Below, piece after piece: positions 23,545-34,880 of a stretch of DNA of 64,000 nt (its first letter is position 1; every line of letters starts with the position of its first letter). A model generated the notes under the pieces. The model was not told the origin of the DNA and did not search any database. It saw only the letters and a program-made list of their open reading frames with translations. This stretch comes from Artemisia argyi (lineage: Eukaryota; Streptophyta; Magnoliopsida; Asterales; Asteraceae), in contig CM060703.1 of the NCBI GenBank assembly GCA_030686995.1, positions 119,084,861 to 119,148,860 of the forward strand. Reading direction: 5' to 3'. The translations under genes and the position numbers were made by a program.

Positions 23545-25045
23545 TTTACACAATCAGCGATATGTATGATGTAAGTTAGTAAGTCGTTTTTCAACTAGTG
23601 AATTGTATGGATATTTGAGTTAGAACAGTTGCTATTCTTAAAACCATACTGTCTGTTTACATGTTAATGTACATGTGTAATGATATGTTGTCTTTGTTTA
23701 GTTGATTCCTGAATTCACTAAGATTTAGCGCCTCCTACAATATTTTATTTTGAGTTCTTTTCCTTGGAGAAGTTCTCTTTGACTTCGTGCGTATATGACC
23801 CTTACATATAGATTATCGTTTTGAAGAATTATATGTTAATGATGTTCCTGTATATAGTTCTAATGCTGTGAATCTGTGATGCATTTGGGAAGGAGTATAC
23901 TATTGATGACTGCATGCTATTAGAATTAATATTGACCTGTGGATATTAGATAAATGTATGTTATATGAAATTAGAATGGTATATTGTGATTTGTGGGTGC
24001 TATATTGAAGCGTGTTCTATATGAATAACATGATACTTATTGGGAGGTTAAAATAGGTTTATTTTGAAGATTAGTTTTAAGTTGAGTAAGTTAAGAAACA
24101 TTTGTAGAAATCTGCTTAGTTTAGGTAAACATTTCTAGGAAATACTAGTCTACTTGTGTGTATTACGTCGTTGCAGATTCAATCATAGATCGTAAATATG
24201 GAATTCTTGCTAGAAGCACACATAAACAAGTATACAGCTTATGCAATATGGAAATAAACTGGATTGAAATACCTGTATTCCTGTGCAATCAATGTGTTGA
24301 TTTATTTCATCCAGGGCAACTACGTCTTGATGAGTAAGTCTGTATATACTTATCACCCTGTGGTCAGAATGATTTTCTCCTGAGATGCAGTTTCGGCATA
24401 CTGCCAAATTGCAGTCAATGCAGTATCGGTTCAGATTATTTCCTATGATGTGAGTTCTACAAGCCACAAAGAAAGTCCTTTCCAGAAATAGGAATATCCA
24501 CAATACAGCGCTAACCTCCTACAGAAACAAAATGCAATTAGTTAAAGATTTTAGATAAGCAAACCATTATGACTATCTTTGTATCTTTTGCTCCCAAGTT
24601 ACAGTCCTGTAGATAATAGTCATAAGTTCTACAACAAGTAATTACTAATTGCAACCTACAGCAAGGGATTAGTTTCCTTTTTATTTTCTGTTAATCATCA
24701 TCGAATATAAAATTGGACCTGTTTGGTAGATTGCTTGGCTTTTACCTTGTGTTCCACGCCTGTAGTTTAGTCCAAATCATAAATAGATATAATGAAATGA
24801 AACATCAAAACTTTTAAGTCCACACCTTTCTACCGAGGCCCTAAGTCAAGTTGCATATTATTCCCCTCACTACCTAGAAGATCTCCATCTAAATATGCTA
24901 TCAAAGTTGGGATTGTTAAGGATATGTACATTGGTTTGCCAGCTAGTCTGCAAGCCCATGGTAAACGAAGTATAAAAATGACGCAAGAGGGGGGAAGAAC
25001 AACCCATACATTTTACAACAGCTGTCAAATGTGATTTTTTTTTTT

Positions 25046-25076
<31 letters not shown>

Positions 25077-26263
25077 GGATATCATACTGTAATAACGATA
25101 TAGGAAACATTAACACTCTAGTATCAACATACTGAAAATTAACTTTATTTTCCCATTGTAAAGGGTGTTCCATCACTGATTTATTTTACCATCAAGTATA
25201 TAATGGTTTATGAATTCCAAGTGAATTTTTTAACAGCCAAACTCGTTAAATGATAGTCTAATATGTTACCTTAATTCATATGTCAAATGTTTCCAGCTTT
25301 TTGTTAGTCGATTTATGCATGTGTCTGTGTATATAATTTTGTATCTGTATGTATGCATGCAGCCTAATATATGCTCGCCGGTCCATTTGAAGACACATAT
25401 CTTGCAAACTATCTGGAGTGATGAACCTCTTATTCTCGGATCCCTAAGGTTGGTCACCTTGTACTTCTTTTCGATGTCATTGATTCTAATTATTCACTAT
25501 GTAATACATCAACACTTGCTCATGATAACTAAATATGTTTGGGAGCTTTTTTCTCTGGCATTCCACTTATATTTTTCGATAATCCTTGGCTATATGGCAC
25601 TGTTAGTTACTATATAGATAATTATGCATCCTCTCTTATTGTAGAACACATCTGACTATACATATATATGCCAATTTTACTTAAAGCGTCATCCTTATTC
25701 TTTATTTTTCACTTGGATAAGTGAATGATTTTATATTCTATGTACATATCTACCACAGAAACTAAGGAGCAATAGTTAATAAGTTGCTTTTACTGAACAT
25801 CGTAATTACGACGTTTGAAGAAAGTTATGATGTCAACTTGAAGGTGAGCCGTGACATGTAACGCACAGCACAATGGCATGCCAATTTTTAGAAAGAACGG
25901 TTTAAAATAAAAATACATGATGAAAAATCTATTATGCAATCACATTATTAGATTATTAAAGTTGTATACACTAGTTGAACAATAAAACTACAAGACAGTG
26001 ATTAATTCAATAAAGAAAGGTTTGAACACATAAACTTCCAATAGTAAATGAAAGTGTCTGTCTCACAGATAGAAAATTATTTTGTATACTAGTGTAGTGC
26101 TACAAACAACACAAAGAACAGTAAAGCGTACATAGTAACCAATTTTGACATACTTTCTTTCAACTATTTACTAAGGAACAAGAGAATCAAATATCTAGAC
26201 ATCTTAATTAGAAACACATGAAGAATATAAGTCTACAAAAAAAAATAAAAAATAAAAAATAAA

Positions 26264-26330
<67 letters not shown>

Positions 26331-27062
26331 TAAAATAAAAATAATAAAAAATAAATAAATAATAGTAATAAATAAATAAATAAATAACACTTTCCAAGCC
26401 ACCTTGAGAAATGGGTCAGACACATTTAGGTCCCTTGCAGTATAGATGGAAAATAGGTGGGCTGAGTATCAAAATGGATTCACATTAAAGGATAAAATTA
26501 TTGGGACGGGTAAAAGAGGGTAGGGTGGATGACCCATAAACACTTTTTTTCCTATTTATTAATTTTATAAGTAACTAGCATATAAAATCTGATAAAAAAA
26601 ACTGTTCTTAAAGTGACGAGTTAAATTGTTTTTTAACACATAAACACTTGAATAGAGTTTAAGCGATTTTAAACTGCTTGATTTATGTTCTTACTAGTTT
26701 TTACTTTATTCGACCCTAGGGGTTGTTTAAGACTAAAGTACCGAATTAACCCATTATCACATTAAGGGGATTAAAATGGCCCCTTCTACTTATTCTTAGA
26801 AAGTAAACCCTAACAGTTGCTATAGTAGCATATGAATTTAAAGGCTTCACACTGAGTGCAACAGTTAACAAATCTTTTATTATTGCATTGAAACATGAAT
26901 CACAAGAAATACATTAATACATCAATCAAGAAATATTATAGTTATAGTAAAAGAGGTTATCTTTCATTTGTAATCATTTACATCTAATAAAAGATAAAGC
27001 AAGAGATTTGTTGCTAAAATAAATTACATTAGGCAACATGTGCATACCTGATTTGGGTTCAT
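19487..27062 (-). CDS. PLATZ transcription factor 1
   Basis: Four coding exons on minus: 27048-27062, 24273-24518, 19753-19902, 19487-19645; all junctions GT/AG and phase 0; 189 aa. Exon 1 codes only MNPNQ. Exon 2 carries the B-box-like zinc cluster: C25, H28, C38, C41, C46, C49 and H55/H58 (VACRTH, YCIDC, CRNC). Exon 3 holds C116-C119 and C132/C133-C136 (SCRTCMRRLM...CLACK). Exon 4 ends RRKGVPVRSPLC, a variant of the usual PLATZ tail RRKGIPHRAPF. PLATZ proteins are plant zinc-dependent DNA-binding factors that bind A/T-rich DNA, often as repressors. The paralogue at 29541 has the same exon structure. Intron 2 (4.4 kb, against 0.72 kb in the paralogue) has swollen with MITEs and duplications. 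Family call is sure; expression is not shown. Confidence 0.9.
20257..20384 (-). mobile_element. SINE fragment (tail part)
   Basis: Shares GTCTTCCA, GATGTAGACA, GAGAGG-TTGCTTTCGG and GGGAGTGAGG blocks, in order, with the better-preserved SINE at 38674-38913. The tRNA-like promoter end, which would lie to the right, is absent. A smaller related fragment (AGGCTGCTTCCGGTTCTA) is at about 21728-21750. Confidence 0.6.
20638..20824. mobile_element. hAT-type MITE (187 bp) in PLATZ 1 intron 2
   Basis: A perfect 8-bp direct repeat, TGTACAAG, flanks it (20630-20637 and 20825-20832). Ends are CAGTGGTGGAGATAG and, read inward from the other side, CAAAGGCGGAGCTTAG: imperfect inverted repeats of the widespread plant CAGTGGCGGAGC type. 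Eight-bp duplications fit hAT elements. No transposase inside. Confidence 0.8.
21805..22206. mobile_element. probable MITE, (G)GGTATGTTTGG ends
   Basis: The left end reads GGATATGTTTGGGG followed by GGGGCTTATGGGGGCTT. The right end, reverse complemented, reads GGGTATGTTTGGCG followed by AGCCCGGAGCTGGGGC. Subterminal zones hold repeated GCCCCAGCCC / AAGCCGGCT words. I could not settle a target duplication, so the borders are approximate. Confidence 0.65.
22490..23850 (+). repeat. two diverged direct copies with a PPR-like trace
   Basis: About 22500-22990 and 23120-23850 share ordered blocks: GAATTCATCGTTTCA, then GCATA(C/T)AAG-TGTTTGATGAA, TGATATG, TTAGTTACATA, CCTGAATT, GATTTAG-GCCTC. The second block reads AYKVFDEMPQLN in copy 1 and AYKMFDELPE in copy 2, like one helix of a pentatricopeptide repeat, with stops just after. 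This is a trace only, not a gene. It lies antisense in PLATZ 1 intron 2. Confidence 0.55.
23483..23541. repeat. (CG)n(TG)n(TA)n microsatellite
   Basis: CGCGCG passes into TGTGTGTG and then about 20 TA units. Confidence 0.95.
25035..25078. repeat. T21-G23 homopolymer block
   Basis: 21 T (25035-25055) followed directly by 23 G (25056-25078), in PLATZ 1 intron 1. Exact lengths are unreliable in any sequencing method. Confidence 0.9.
26238..26387. repeat. (AAT)n and AAAT-rich microsatellite
   Basis: About 20 AAT units flanked by AAAAAT and AAAT/AATA runs. Open frames here are artefacts (runs of Ile or Tyr). Confidence 0.95.
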
Positions 27063-27480
27063 CCTTATTTCTTCTTGGTAAGTTAGATGAGAGGAGCGTT
27101 TGTACAAATTTCCTGGGGTTAAGACAAATGAAGTGAATAGCAGTAGATTTAGGCAAGCCTATGACCTGAATTTTATGCTCATTGCTTTCAAGGGTGAAAG
27201 AATTAAAGTGTAATATTATTTTGGTTGATATTTGTGTAATAATAGCATTTATTCCCGTAATTCTATTAATGCAACACATATAGTCTTCAATACAATAAAG
27301 TGATATTTTATTTGACTTGGCACATTTGCATTGAACATTAATCAAATGTGTCTTTCATAAGAAAAATTTGATATTGGCCAAATATGAACATCGTCACGTG
27401 ATAATTGTTACATTTGGTATTGAATGGAGGGAGCACTGCTTTCTTTTCTATATATGGAAAATGTGGAAAATGTGTTATTG
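27063..27480 (-). promoter_or_regulatory. PLATZ 1 leader and proximal promoter (module A)
   Basis: Directly upstream of the five-codon exon 1. Read on minus it contains CTCCCTCCATTC (near 27430) and ends with AATGAGCATAAAATTCAGG, GGCTTGCCTAAATCTAC and AAGAAATAAGG before the ATG. Homologous modules: 27655-28110 (B), 33809-34240 (C, before PLATZ 2) and 45730-46010 (D). The leader has upstream ATGs, and one minus-strand frame runs open over it, but conservation among copies does not follow that frame. Confidence 0.65.
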
Positions 27481-27654
27481 TATTTCTATTATTTTCAAAC
27501 ACAATGTTGCGAGGTTATTAGTCACTTGAATTTGCATTTCAAATTTTGAAACCAAGAAATAAGACACTACTATGTACAAGGTAGTTATAAACTATTGGTG
27601 ACTGGGCTGGGAAAATGCAAGGGGTTAGGAATATAGTGTATAGTACTAGTATCT

Positions 27655-28110
27655 TTTCAGTTGTCAGGTAGATTTATGCAAGCCAATGAAAGATTTTTCT
27701 GCTCATTCCTTCGAGGATTAAAATGTTCCCTGTGTCTTTTGTTTAGTTTGGCGGAAATAGCATCTACATCCTCAAAAGACACCAAACATTTGAGAATCCC
27801 ATGAAGTGAAATTGTTTTACGAGGCACATATTGTAACAAAAACCACAAAGTTCCGTACCGTAGTTTACTGATTCTCCAAACTTTAAGCACTCACTTAGAA
27901 TGCCGTCTAAAGCAGGAATCTCTGGAGAAATCAGTACCGTCCTAATTTTGTAATGTTGCAAGTGGGCAAGACTTTTTGCTTGATTTTTGGAGATTTAGTA
28001 ACTTCTTACATGACATAGACTTGGATAACAATAATAATAATCGTAATGGTTTCAACTGTTATGGAATGGAGGGGGCGTGACTTTCTTTTTCATACTTATT
28101 GTAAATGTAT
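27655..28110 (-). repeat. second copy of PLATZ leader module (B), no exon 1
   Basis: Matches module A at both ends on minus: CCCCCTCCATTCCATAAC near 28060, and CGAAGGAATGAGCAGAAAAA followed by GGCTTGCATAAATCTACC near 27660-27710. The stretch holding the ATG of exon 1 is missing, so it cannot start the protein. It may be an upstream promoter copy or an untranslated first exon. Confidence 0.55.
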
Positions 28111-29540
28111 ATCTATATTTGTCAAACAAAATATTTTGACATTGAAAATCTGTTTCATCTGAATTGACAATGTGAATGCTAGAACTAAAACAGGAGTTTG
28201 ATTCTCACTAGTCAATCCTCTAAGCACTTGGATCAAATCACTTTTGAAAAATATCTTTGCGGCCTAATATGATTATCCTGCATTGATGATTTGGCTTTTT
28301 CTTTTATTATTTTTTTTTTGGAAAAAATGGGATTAAATTTCTCTTATTGAAATACGAAAGAATCACAAGACTTTACCGAATTAATACATTTCTATCAAGA
28401 GACGGTATATTTTTCTTTTTTGACGTTAAAGTCATACCTTAATTACGGTGTGGTATTATCTGCTTTTGTATGGAATACTGTAAATATATGAACTTATGTT
28501 TACCAAAAGAGTTAGTTGGACTTAAGTTGACTGATGAAGTTTTTAATATCAGTTTAAGGAGAATGTCTAATTGGAATGCAGCTTCTCCTTGATGAAGGGT
28601 CAATCATTCACAACATGCTTTGTTCAATCATGGTGTTACATAGCAGTTCATTGAGTCCTCAATACCACCCACAACTCGTTTGCCCTTCTTTTCATCCATA
28701 TCCCTTCACTAGTACTTAAGAACTCCCAAATGTCAAATTTAAATTCAAAATATTAGTAAGCACTTGAAACATAACCCCTGTGCTATATGTGGGTTTACTG
28801 GTGCTATTCACATGTAGAGCCTCGTAAGGGTGCTAAGGCTTCAACTATTGAATTTTGTTTCCCAGCATATTCATGTGGGTTTTTTTAAAAGTTTTTCAGG
28901 GGACACCAAAATTATCATCATATAATAACTTTTTGCAATTAGTTCACTCATATGTGTTTGTTTCTGTGTGAAAGTACTCATATTATGTGTATGTGTATAT
29001 ATTCATATATATATTTTTTATATATACATACTTGCAGCTTAATATGACTCACTTTTTTTCATCTGTGCTTTTGAAACTAATCTTATGTTATAATTTCTCA
29101 AAGTTCCCGGTGTTTTTCTAAGCCTGAACATCCTAATTTATCCTGCATAGCTGGTCTGGTAGCTGTCATGTGCACAATTCCTTAAGAATTGTGTGACACT
29201 GCATAACTATACAGTGCTGTTTTTTATGAACACTATTGACTAATATAATTGAAGGAAATATATTCTAAATTCTCCTTTTCAACAGAACTGACCTTCTTCA
29301 TCGTCATTCTTAAATTCCCACTTCGCGTAATTCTAAATTGTGACGAGTTTAGATATAGAAATGGGATTATACTGGAGTATCCTATGAAATGGTAAATAAT
29401 CAACAAAATCCATCAAATGTTCCAATTTGTATAGCAGATGCATAAGAATGTTTAAAAATTTCAAAGAAATTCTGACTTATTATGGTCTACGCAGCCATTC
29501 CACAAGAAAACCAGTTGCATAATGTAACAAACTCAGTTTT
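28111..29540. other. spacer between the two PLATZ genes
   Basis: No coding region found. A part at about 28980-29110 (TGTGTATGTGTATATA...ACTTGCAGCTTAATATGAC) resembles intron-1 sequences at 25320-25380 and 31330-31400. It may be a remnant of a further duplication. Confidence 0.4.
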
Positions 29541-32500
29541 TTAAAGTAACGGAGCCCTGTGTGGGATTCCTTTGCGTCTCTTTGCAGTGCTTGCAGTATG
29601 ATTTCTTTCATCAGCAACATTCGTTGTTGGGTGTTCTCCATTGTCCCTCTGAAACTATAGTTCAGATAAGTAGTTAAATCAAATTATGCAAAATAGGTAA
29701 GAAGCCAAAGATGAATAACATTATGTTGAGCGGTAATGGTAGCGGCATCTATATAGATGTCGCTTTTAAATGTTTGTAGTAGTTTAGTACCTTGCAAGCA
29801 ATCGAGCAGTAATGGTAGCGGCTAGCGTTCATAAGTTTTCGTGTACAGGTATGGCAAGAGAGATGTGATTCTGACTGGCCTGAGCTTTTGTGGGGGAGGG
29901 GATGAAGGGTCAAAACTTTCTTTCTGTTGCATGCATATGGCTGCGATTATAATAGAAATTAAGTTAAGCATGAATACACGAAGCATCGTATTATCACGAT
30001 AGCACTCAATTGGGCTTTAATTAAAGATGAATACCTGTAAATAGGTCAATGCATCTCTTAAAAAAGTGAACTTAAGCAGATCTATTTTAATATAATCAGA
30101 TCAATTGGTCCGGATGGTTATAGTAGGTTATATGAAATTTAAACAACGTTTGGGGGTTAGTTACTGAATAGATATCTTCCATATTAATTAAAATAACTTG
30201 AAACTATATTAAATAAATAAATTAACCTGTCGATTTGTTCACTGGCTTTTGGTTCGTTAGCGTGATAATTGCTTAACCATTTTCTAGTCAAAGATCACAT
30301 GTTTATGTTAATTACGGCAGCCGTACACTATATACATTCTATTAGGACTGATCTGAACATGTGTGTGTTAGATAATTGTATTATATGAACTGAAACACAA
30401 TGTTGTGCATACTAAATAAATTCTATCATCTATGAACAACACGACACCTGATATGATGGTACAGTAAGTTTTAGTCCAAATGATAGTATTACTTATGGGT
30501 AGAACAACTGCTGAATTTTGTTGGGTAACTGAAGTCGAGGAAAATACTAAACTCAAATTACTAGTCCGATACGATTAGTTACATTGTTCTAGAAGCGTAC
30601 ATATACATGGTTGCTACTAATGCAATATCTGAAGACCGGCATTTATGATAAATAGAAAATACCTGTATCAGCGAGCTATCAATATGTTTCTTCATATCCT
30701 CTAGGGGGACTGCGGCATTGTAGACATGTCTGTAGACCTGTATTACCCTGTGATCATTATGAGTGCCTTCCGTCATACAGTATTGACATCCAACTGTTTT
30801 ACAATCAATGCAGTAGTTATTTTGATCATTGCATCCAGAGTTGTGTGAGCTACACTCCATAAAGAAAGTCCTTGCTAGAAAGTAGGTGAGCCACGATAGA
30901 GCACCAGCTTCCTACAAAAACAGTATTCATATAAAGCAAAACCATATAACCATTTTGATATCCTTTTCTTCTGAATTACAGTGATGCACAACTTGGTTAT
31001 AGTTCACAGAAACAATTATTTACCATGATCTTCACTTACCATAGCGAGAACAATTTACTAAGATATACAGCCTTTCCCAATGGTCCATATTAGTTCCTTT
31101 CTGATATATCTTTGTAATTATCAATGAATATACAAGTAGATCTGTAAAAGGGACGAGGATGTTTTGCAAACTTTTTGAAGTAAAAGGGTATACTAACCAT
31201 TCATTTTACAATGGTTATCATCACTTAATATCTGGCCATCAGTCTTATAGATTTCTTGTTTACCGGGGTCTATTTGTTTTTGTGTGTGATATTTATATAT
31301 GTAATATATGATACGTGATACACTGGTTGAATGTATGTGTGTCTGTATGGAAGTCTTTGTGCATGTGCATACATGTATATGTCTGTCAGCATTTTATCAG
31401 GTTAATACAAGGCATTCCCTCACACTACTCCATTTGAAGACTCATCTTACAAACTATTTGGATCGATGAACCTCAAATTCTTGACTCTCACAGGTTGGTA
31501 ACCTTAAACTTCATTTCGGTGTTATAGTTTCTAACCCTCTATCATCTGTTACTACACGTACCACATTATCATTGTTTCATGACGCATAAACCCGTTTTCG
31601 ATGCCTAAACATTCCATTTAAATAGTTTAATAGTGCATGGTTCCCGGTGATTATGATGCCTATAATTTATTATTGCATAATCTTTTTAAAATGCTCAATA
31701 AAGATTGAGAACTTTCATCCTATTGTTAACTGCCAAATTGACATGCAATAATACTCTTATCTATATACTACTATATAATGTATTTGAGACTATTCTATAA
31801 TTAGAAAGGCTTAAAAATTCAGACTTTTACTTACTAATTATGGAAACAACCACCCTTAACAATCACCCCCAACAATTTATAACCACTTCAACAACCACCC
31901 CCAACAATTTATAACCACCTCAACAACCACCCCCGACAATTTATAACCACCTCAACAACCACCCCAACAACCACTTTCCACCACCCCACCTCCCTCCTCT
32001 TCACCCCAATAATCCTCCCTCCTCTTCACCCCAATAATCCGCCTCCGCATCGCGCGGGCACCTTTCTAGTTATACAAACATATTTGTCACAGAATGATAA
32101 AGGAGTGGTACTGTGGTAATCAGTAAATTACTTTAGTATATAATCGTAATAATGGCATATGAAGCAAGCAGTGCTACCTAGTTGAAGGTAAACCATGGGA
32201 TGCAGCACAAGCCACAATGGATGTCAGTCCCAGAACAAAAAATATTAAAAAATGGAAGCACATGATGATAGATCAACATTTGAATTGACATAATTAGATT
32301 AGAAAACTACTTTATTAGAAAAACATTAATTTGTTAATATGTCTTGAATAAAAATGAAAAAACAGTGATTTGAGTTAAGAAAGGATTAGTTTAAAAAAAG
32401 ATTTAATTAGAGAATAAAATATTGACATTTGCAGCAACATAATATAAAACACATGAAGGGTGTTATGCTATTGAAACAACAAAACACAGAATGCTAACAT

Positions 32501-32950
32501 TCTATGGCAGAGTGAACATACATTTAGGAGACTGCAGTAAACTAGTTATTTTAGGTCGCACACATAGGCTGGGTTGAGTGGGTTAGGTAATGGGTTCGAG
32601 TCAAAACGGTTAATAATCAAGGACGTATCAAAAAAGATTTTGTAGACCACCAATAATTTTTATTGTCATATTACCCAATTTTATTACTCCTTATATGATA
32701 TGACTACATGAGTAAACCTATTTTAGGACAACACTCTAAAAATTAGAATAAACTACTTAGGAGGTTTAAACACTCGAGGGCGTTTGGTTGGGGAATTTGA
32801 AATTCTGGAATTTTAAATTTTAGAAAATTTAAATTTTTGAGAATTTTAAATTCCGGAATTTAAAATACCTTCGCATGTTTCATTGACGGAAATTTGTAAA
32901 TATTTTTTTTATATTTTTTTAATATAAATTTCATAAATATTCTATTTAAA

Positions 32951-33047
<97 letters not shown>

Positions 33048-33133
33048 AGTTTAGAAAAAATTTATTAAAAAATTTTATAAAAAGAAGTTTATAAAAAATT
33101 TATACAATAAGTTTATAAGAAATTTATAAAAAA

Positions 33134-33181
<48 letters not shown>

Positions 33182-33808
33182 AGTTTATAAATAAAATTTA
33201 TAAAAAAAGTTTATGAAAAAAAATTTCATAAATATTCTATTTAAAAGTTTATAAAAAAATTTCAAAGTAAATTAAAATTTCTTTCTTTTTGGAGGCATTC
33301 TAATTCTCTCCATTTTGGCAATTCGTGGAATTGTAAATTACTTCATTTGAGTTACCAAACAAGATATTTGAAGGGAATTAAAATGCAAATGCCCCCAATA
33401 TACCCAATATTCCCCAACCAAACGCCCCCTCAAGTATATATTTCTCGATTTTTGAGAACCATGTGTTCTTTCTCTTACTAAGAGTTTTTCTTGTGTTACC
33501 CATTGAGCCTGTTTGCATATATAATGGGCTGAAGTTGCACGTTCTACTAATTATTTAAAGATGAAAGTAAACCTTAAAAGATGCTCGAATAACATATATG
33601 TAAAGGGCCTCATGGTTGTTGCAGCACTTAGCAAACAGTTTAATATTAATGATATGTGTTATAGGATGGTTGTACTTGTAGACCAAAGGGTTACCAATAA
33701 TTCAAACGACACATCCAAATAGTTGATAGAATTTAAATAAAATAGAAGAAATATCTTGTACAAATACATTACACTAGGTGAAGTTTTGTGTACCTCGTTT
33801 TGATTCAT
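29541..33808 (-). CDS. PLATZ transcription factor 2
   Basis: Four coding exons on minus: 33794-33808, 30663-30911, 29791-29940, 29541-29654; all phase 0 with GT/AG junctions; 175 aa. Exon 1 codes only MNQNE. Exon 2 gives the zinc cluster C25, H28, C39, C42, C47, C50, H56/H59 (MECSSH, NYCIDC, CQYC, HNDHRVIQVYR). Exon 3 has SCHTCTRKLM...YCSIACK. Exon 4 ends KRRKGIPHRAPLL, matching the canonical PLATZ tail. Exon 3 is 150 bp in both paralogues; exon 2 differs by one codon and exon 4 by 15. Intron 1 (2.9 kb) hosts a mini-Helitron and a large MITE. PLATZ 2 keeps the more typical C-terminus, so PLATZ 1 may be the more diverged copy. Confidence 0.9.
31760..32069 (+). mobile_element. non-autonomous mini-Helitron (310 bp)
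   Basis: Starts TCTATATACTACTATATAAT after an A, ends CTAG before a T. A GC hairpin (CCGC-ATCGC-GCGG at 32045-32057) sits 8 bases before CTAG. TC start, hairpin plus CTRR end and A/T insertion site are the Helitron signature. Inside are three to four tandem copies of a 32-bp unit (CAACAACCACCCCCAACAAT + TTATAACCACCT). It lies in PLATZ 2 intron 1, opposite to the gene. Confidence 0.85.
32778..33427. mobile_element. large MITE (650 bp), GGGCGTTTGGTTGGGGAAT ends
   Basis: The first 19 bases are the exact reverse complement of the last 19. The interior is AT-rich, with a TA microsatellite (about 32957-33047, and a shorter one at 33138-33180) and repeated AAGTTTATAAAAAATTTAT words. Flanks CACTCGAG and CCCTCAAG may be a decayed 8-bp duplication (6 of 8), suggesting hAT. 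In PLATZ 2 intron 1. Confidence 0.8.
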
Positions 33809-34240
33809 CTTTGCTTTCTTCACCTTTAAAATTTTTTGCTTTGGTTGAATCCTGTAGATTAAGATAAACTTATGATATAATATTTGTGTTCATTCCTTGT
33901 AAGGATTAAAGAGTAAAGTGTTTTTTTGGTTGATAGTGTTTAATTGCATTTACTGTTAGATATAATCAATGCACCATATTTACTCTCTCACAATCCAATA
34001 AAGTACGAGTAGAATCGTTTAACTTGACATATTCTGTAGTAAAAACCATCACTTAAATGTCTAAAACAGCATCCTGTAAGATATAGTTATGATCTGTGTG
34101 GACGTCAATACCATTATTGTTTTTTAATTTTGAACAGCATTGAAGAAATAATATTTACTGTATTTTCGATGAGAAAATCCTTTGAAATGACCTGTACATT
34201 GAAATAGTTGTTACAAAGTTCGTGGGATGGAGGAAGTATT
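33809..34240 (-). promoter_or_regulatory. PLATZ 2 leader and proximal promoter (module C)
   Basis: Directly upstream of exon 1 of PLATZ 2. On minus it contains CTTCCTCCATCCCA (near 34223) and CTTTAATCCTTACAAGGAAT near 33890-33910, followed by leader sequence that ends GCAAAG before the ATG. Homologous to modules A, B and D. Confidence 0.6.
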
Positions 34241-34880
34241 ACTTTTTTTTTTTTCTGTATGTTAAATGTTATTAATAGTCAAACGCAACATTTCGAGATT
34301 GAAAATTCATCTCATGTAAAGTTCAAAACACATTATTATTAAATACAATTTAATACTAAACAATTTAACCTAGGTATCCGCTTGACCGTTTCCGACCCTT
34401 TCCCTGGCCACCCTCATATGTGTACCAAATGAGGTTTAAACCCTAGGCCTCTTGTGAGAAGGTTGAGTGTCTTACCACTACGCCAATTGATGGTGGTTGT
34501 GTTACATTATATATTTATATTTATATTATGTGTATATAGTATATATTATAAATAATTAACGTTATAATATTATGCATTTTAAAATATAATATTGTAATAT
34601 ATAGAATAGAAATATTGTGTTACAAATTTCAAATTAGATAAGTATTTATTTATTATTAAAGTCCATATCTGCATATCATTTCAAGATTTCTTGGCAAAAT
34701 TCGAAATGGATATTTTTTTTTCTTCAGTTTTACAACAGCAGCAAATAATAATAATATTCACTATTGTCTACAAAGGTCTAACTATGTCTAGTGCAATGAT
34801 TCTACTTTGTTGAATTCTGAGGGAGTAAAGGCATAATATCACCCCCATTATCAAAAAAAAAAAAAAAAAAAAAAAAATAC
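34241..34880. other. AT-rich flank of the retrotransposon
   Basis: No gene seen. It ends in a run of about 25 A (34853-34877) just before the insertion point. AATAC at 34876-34880 is the left candidate target duplication. Confidence 0.5.

Noticed and set aside
24870..25176. Pro/Lys-run ORFs on minus
   Set aside because: Translations of the T21-G23 tract in two frames.
26204..26425. Two overlapping minus ORFs of poly-Ile and poly-Tyr
   Set aside because: Translations of the AAT microsatellite.
26974..27345. Minus ORF of 123 codons with C..C pattern (CKCAK...YCIEDYMCC)
   Set aside because: At first I took it for a PLATZ zinc-finger exon. The paralogous modules do not keep its frame, and the true exon 1 (27048-27062) uses another frame, so this is leader sequence.
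27657..27961. Minus ORFs with CGFC-like text, possible third PLATZ exon
   Set aside because: Homologous to PLATZ leader modules at DNA level without frame conservation.
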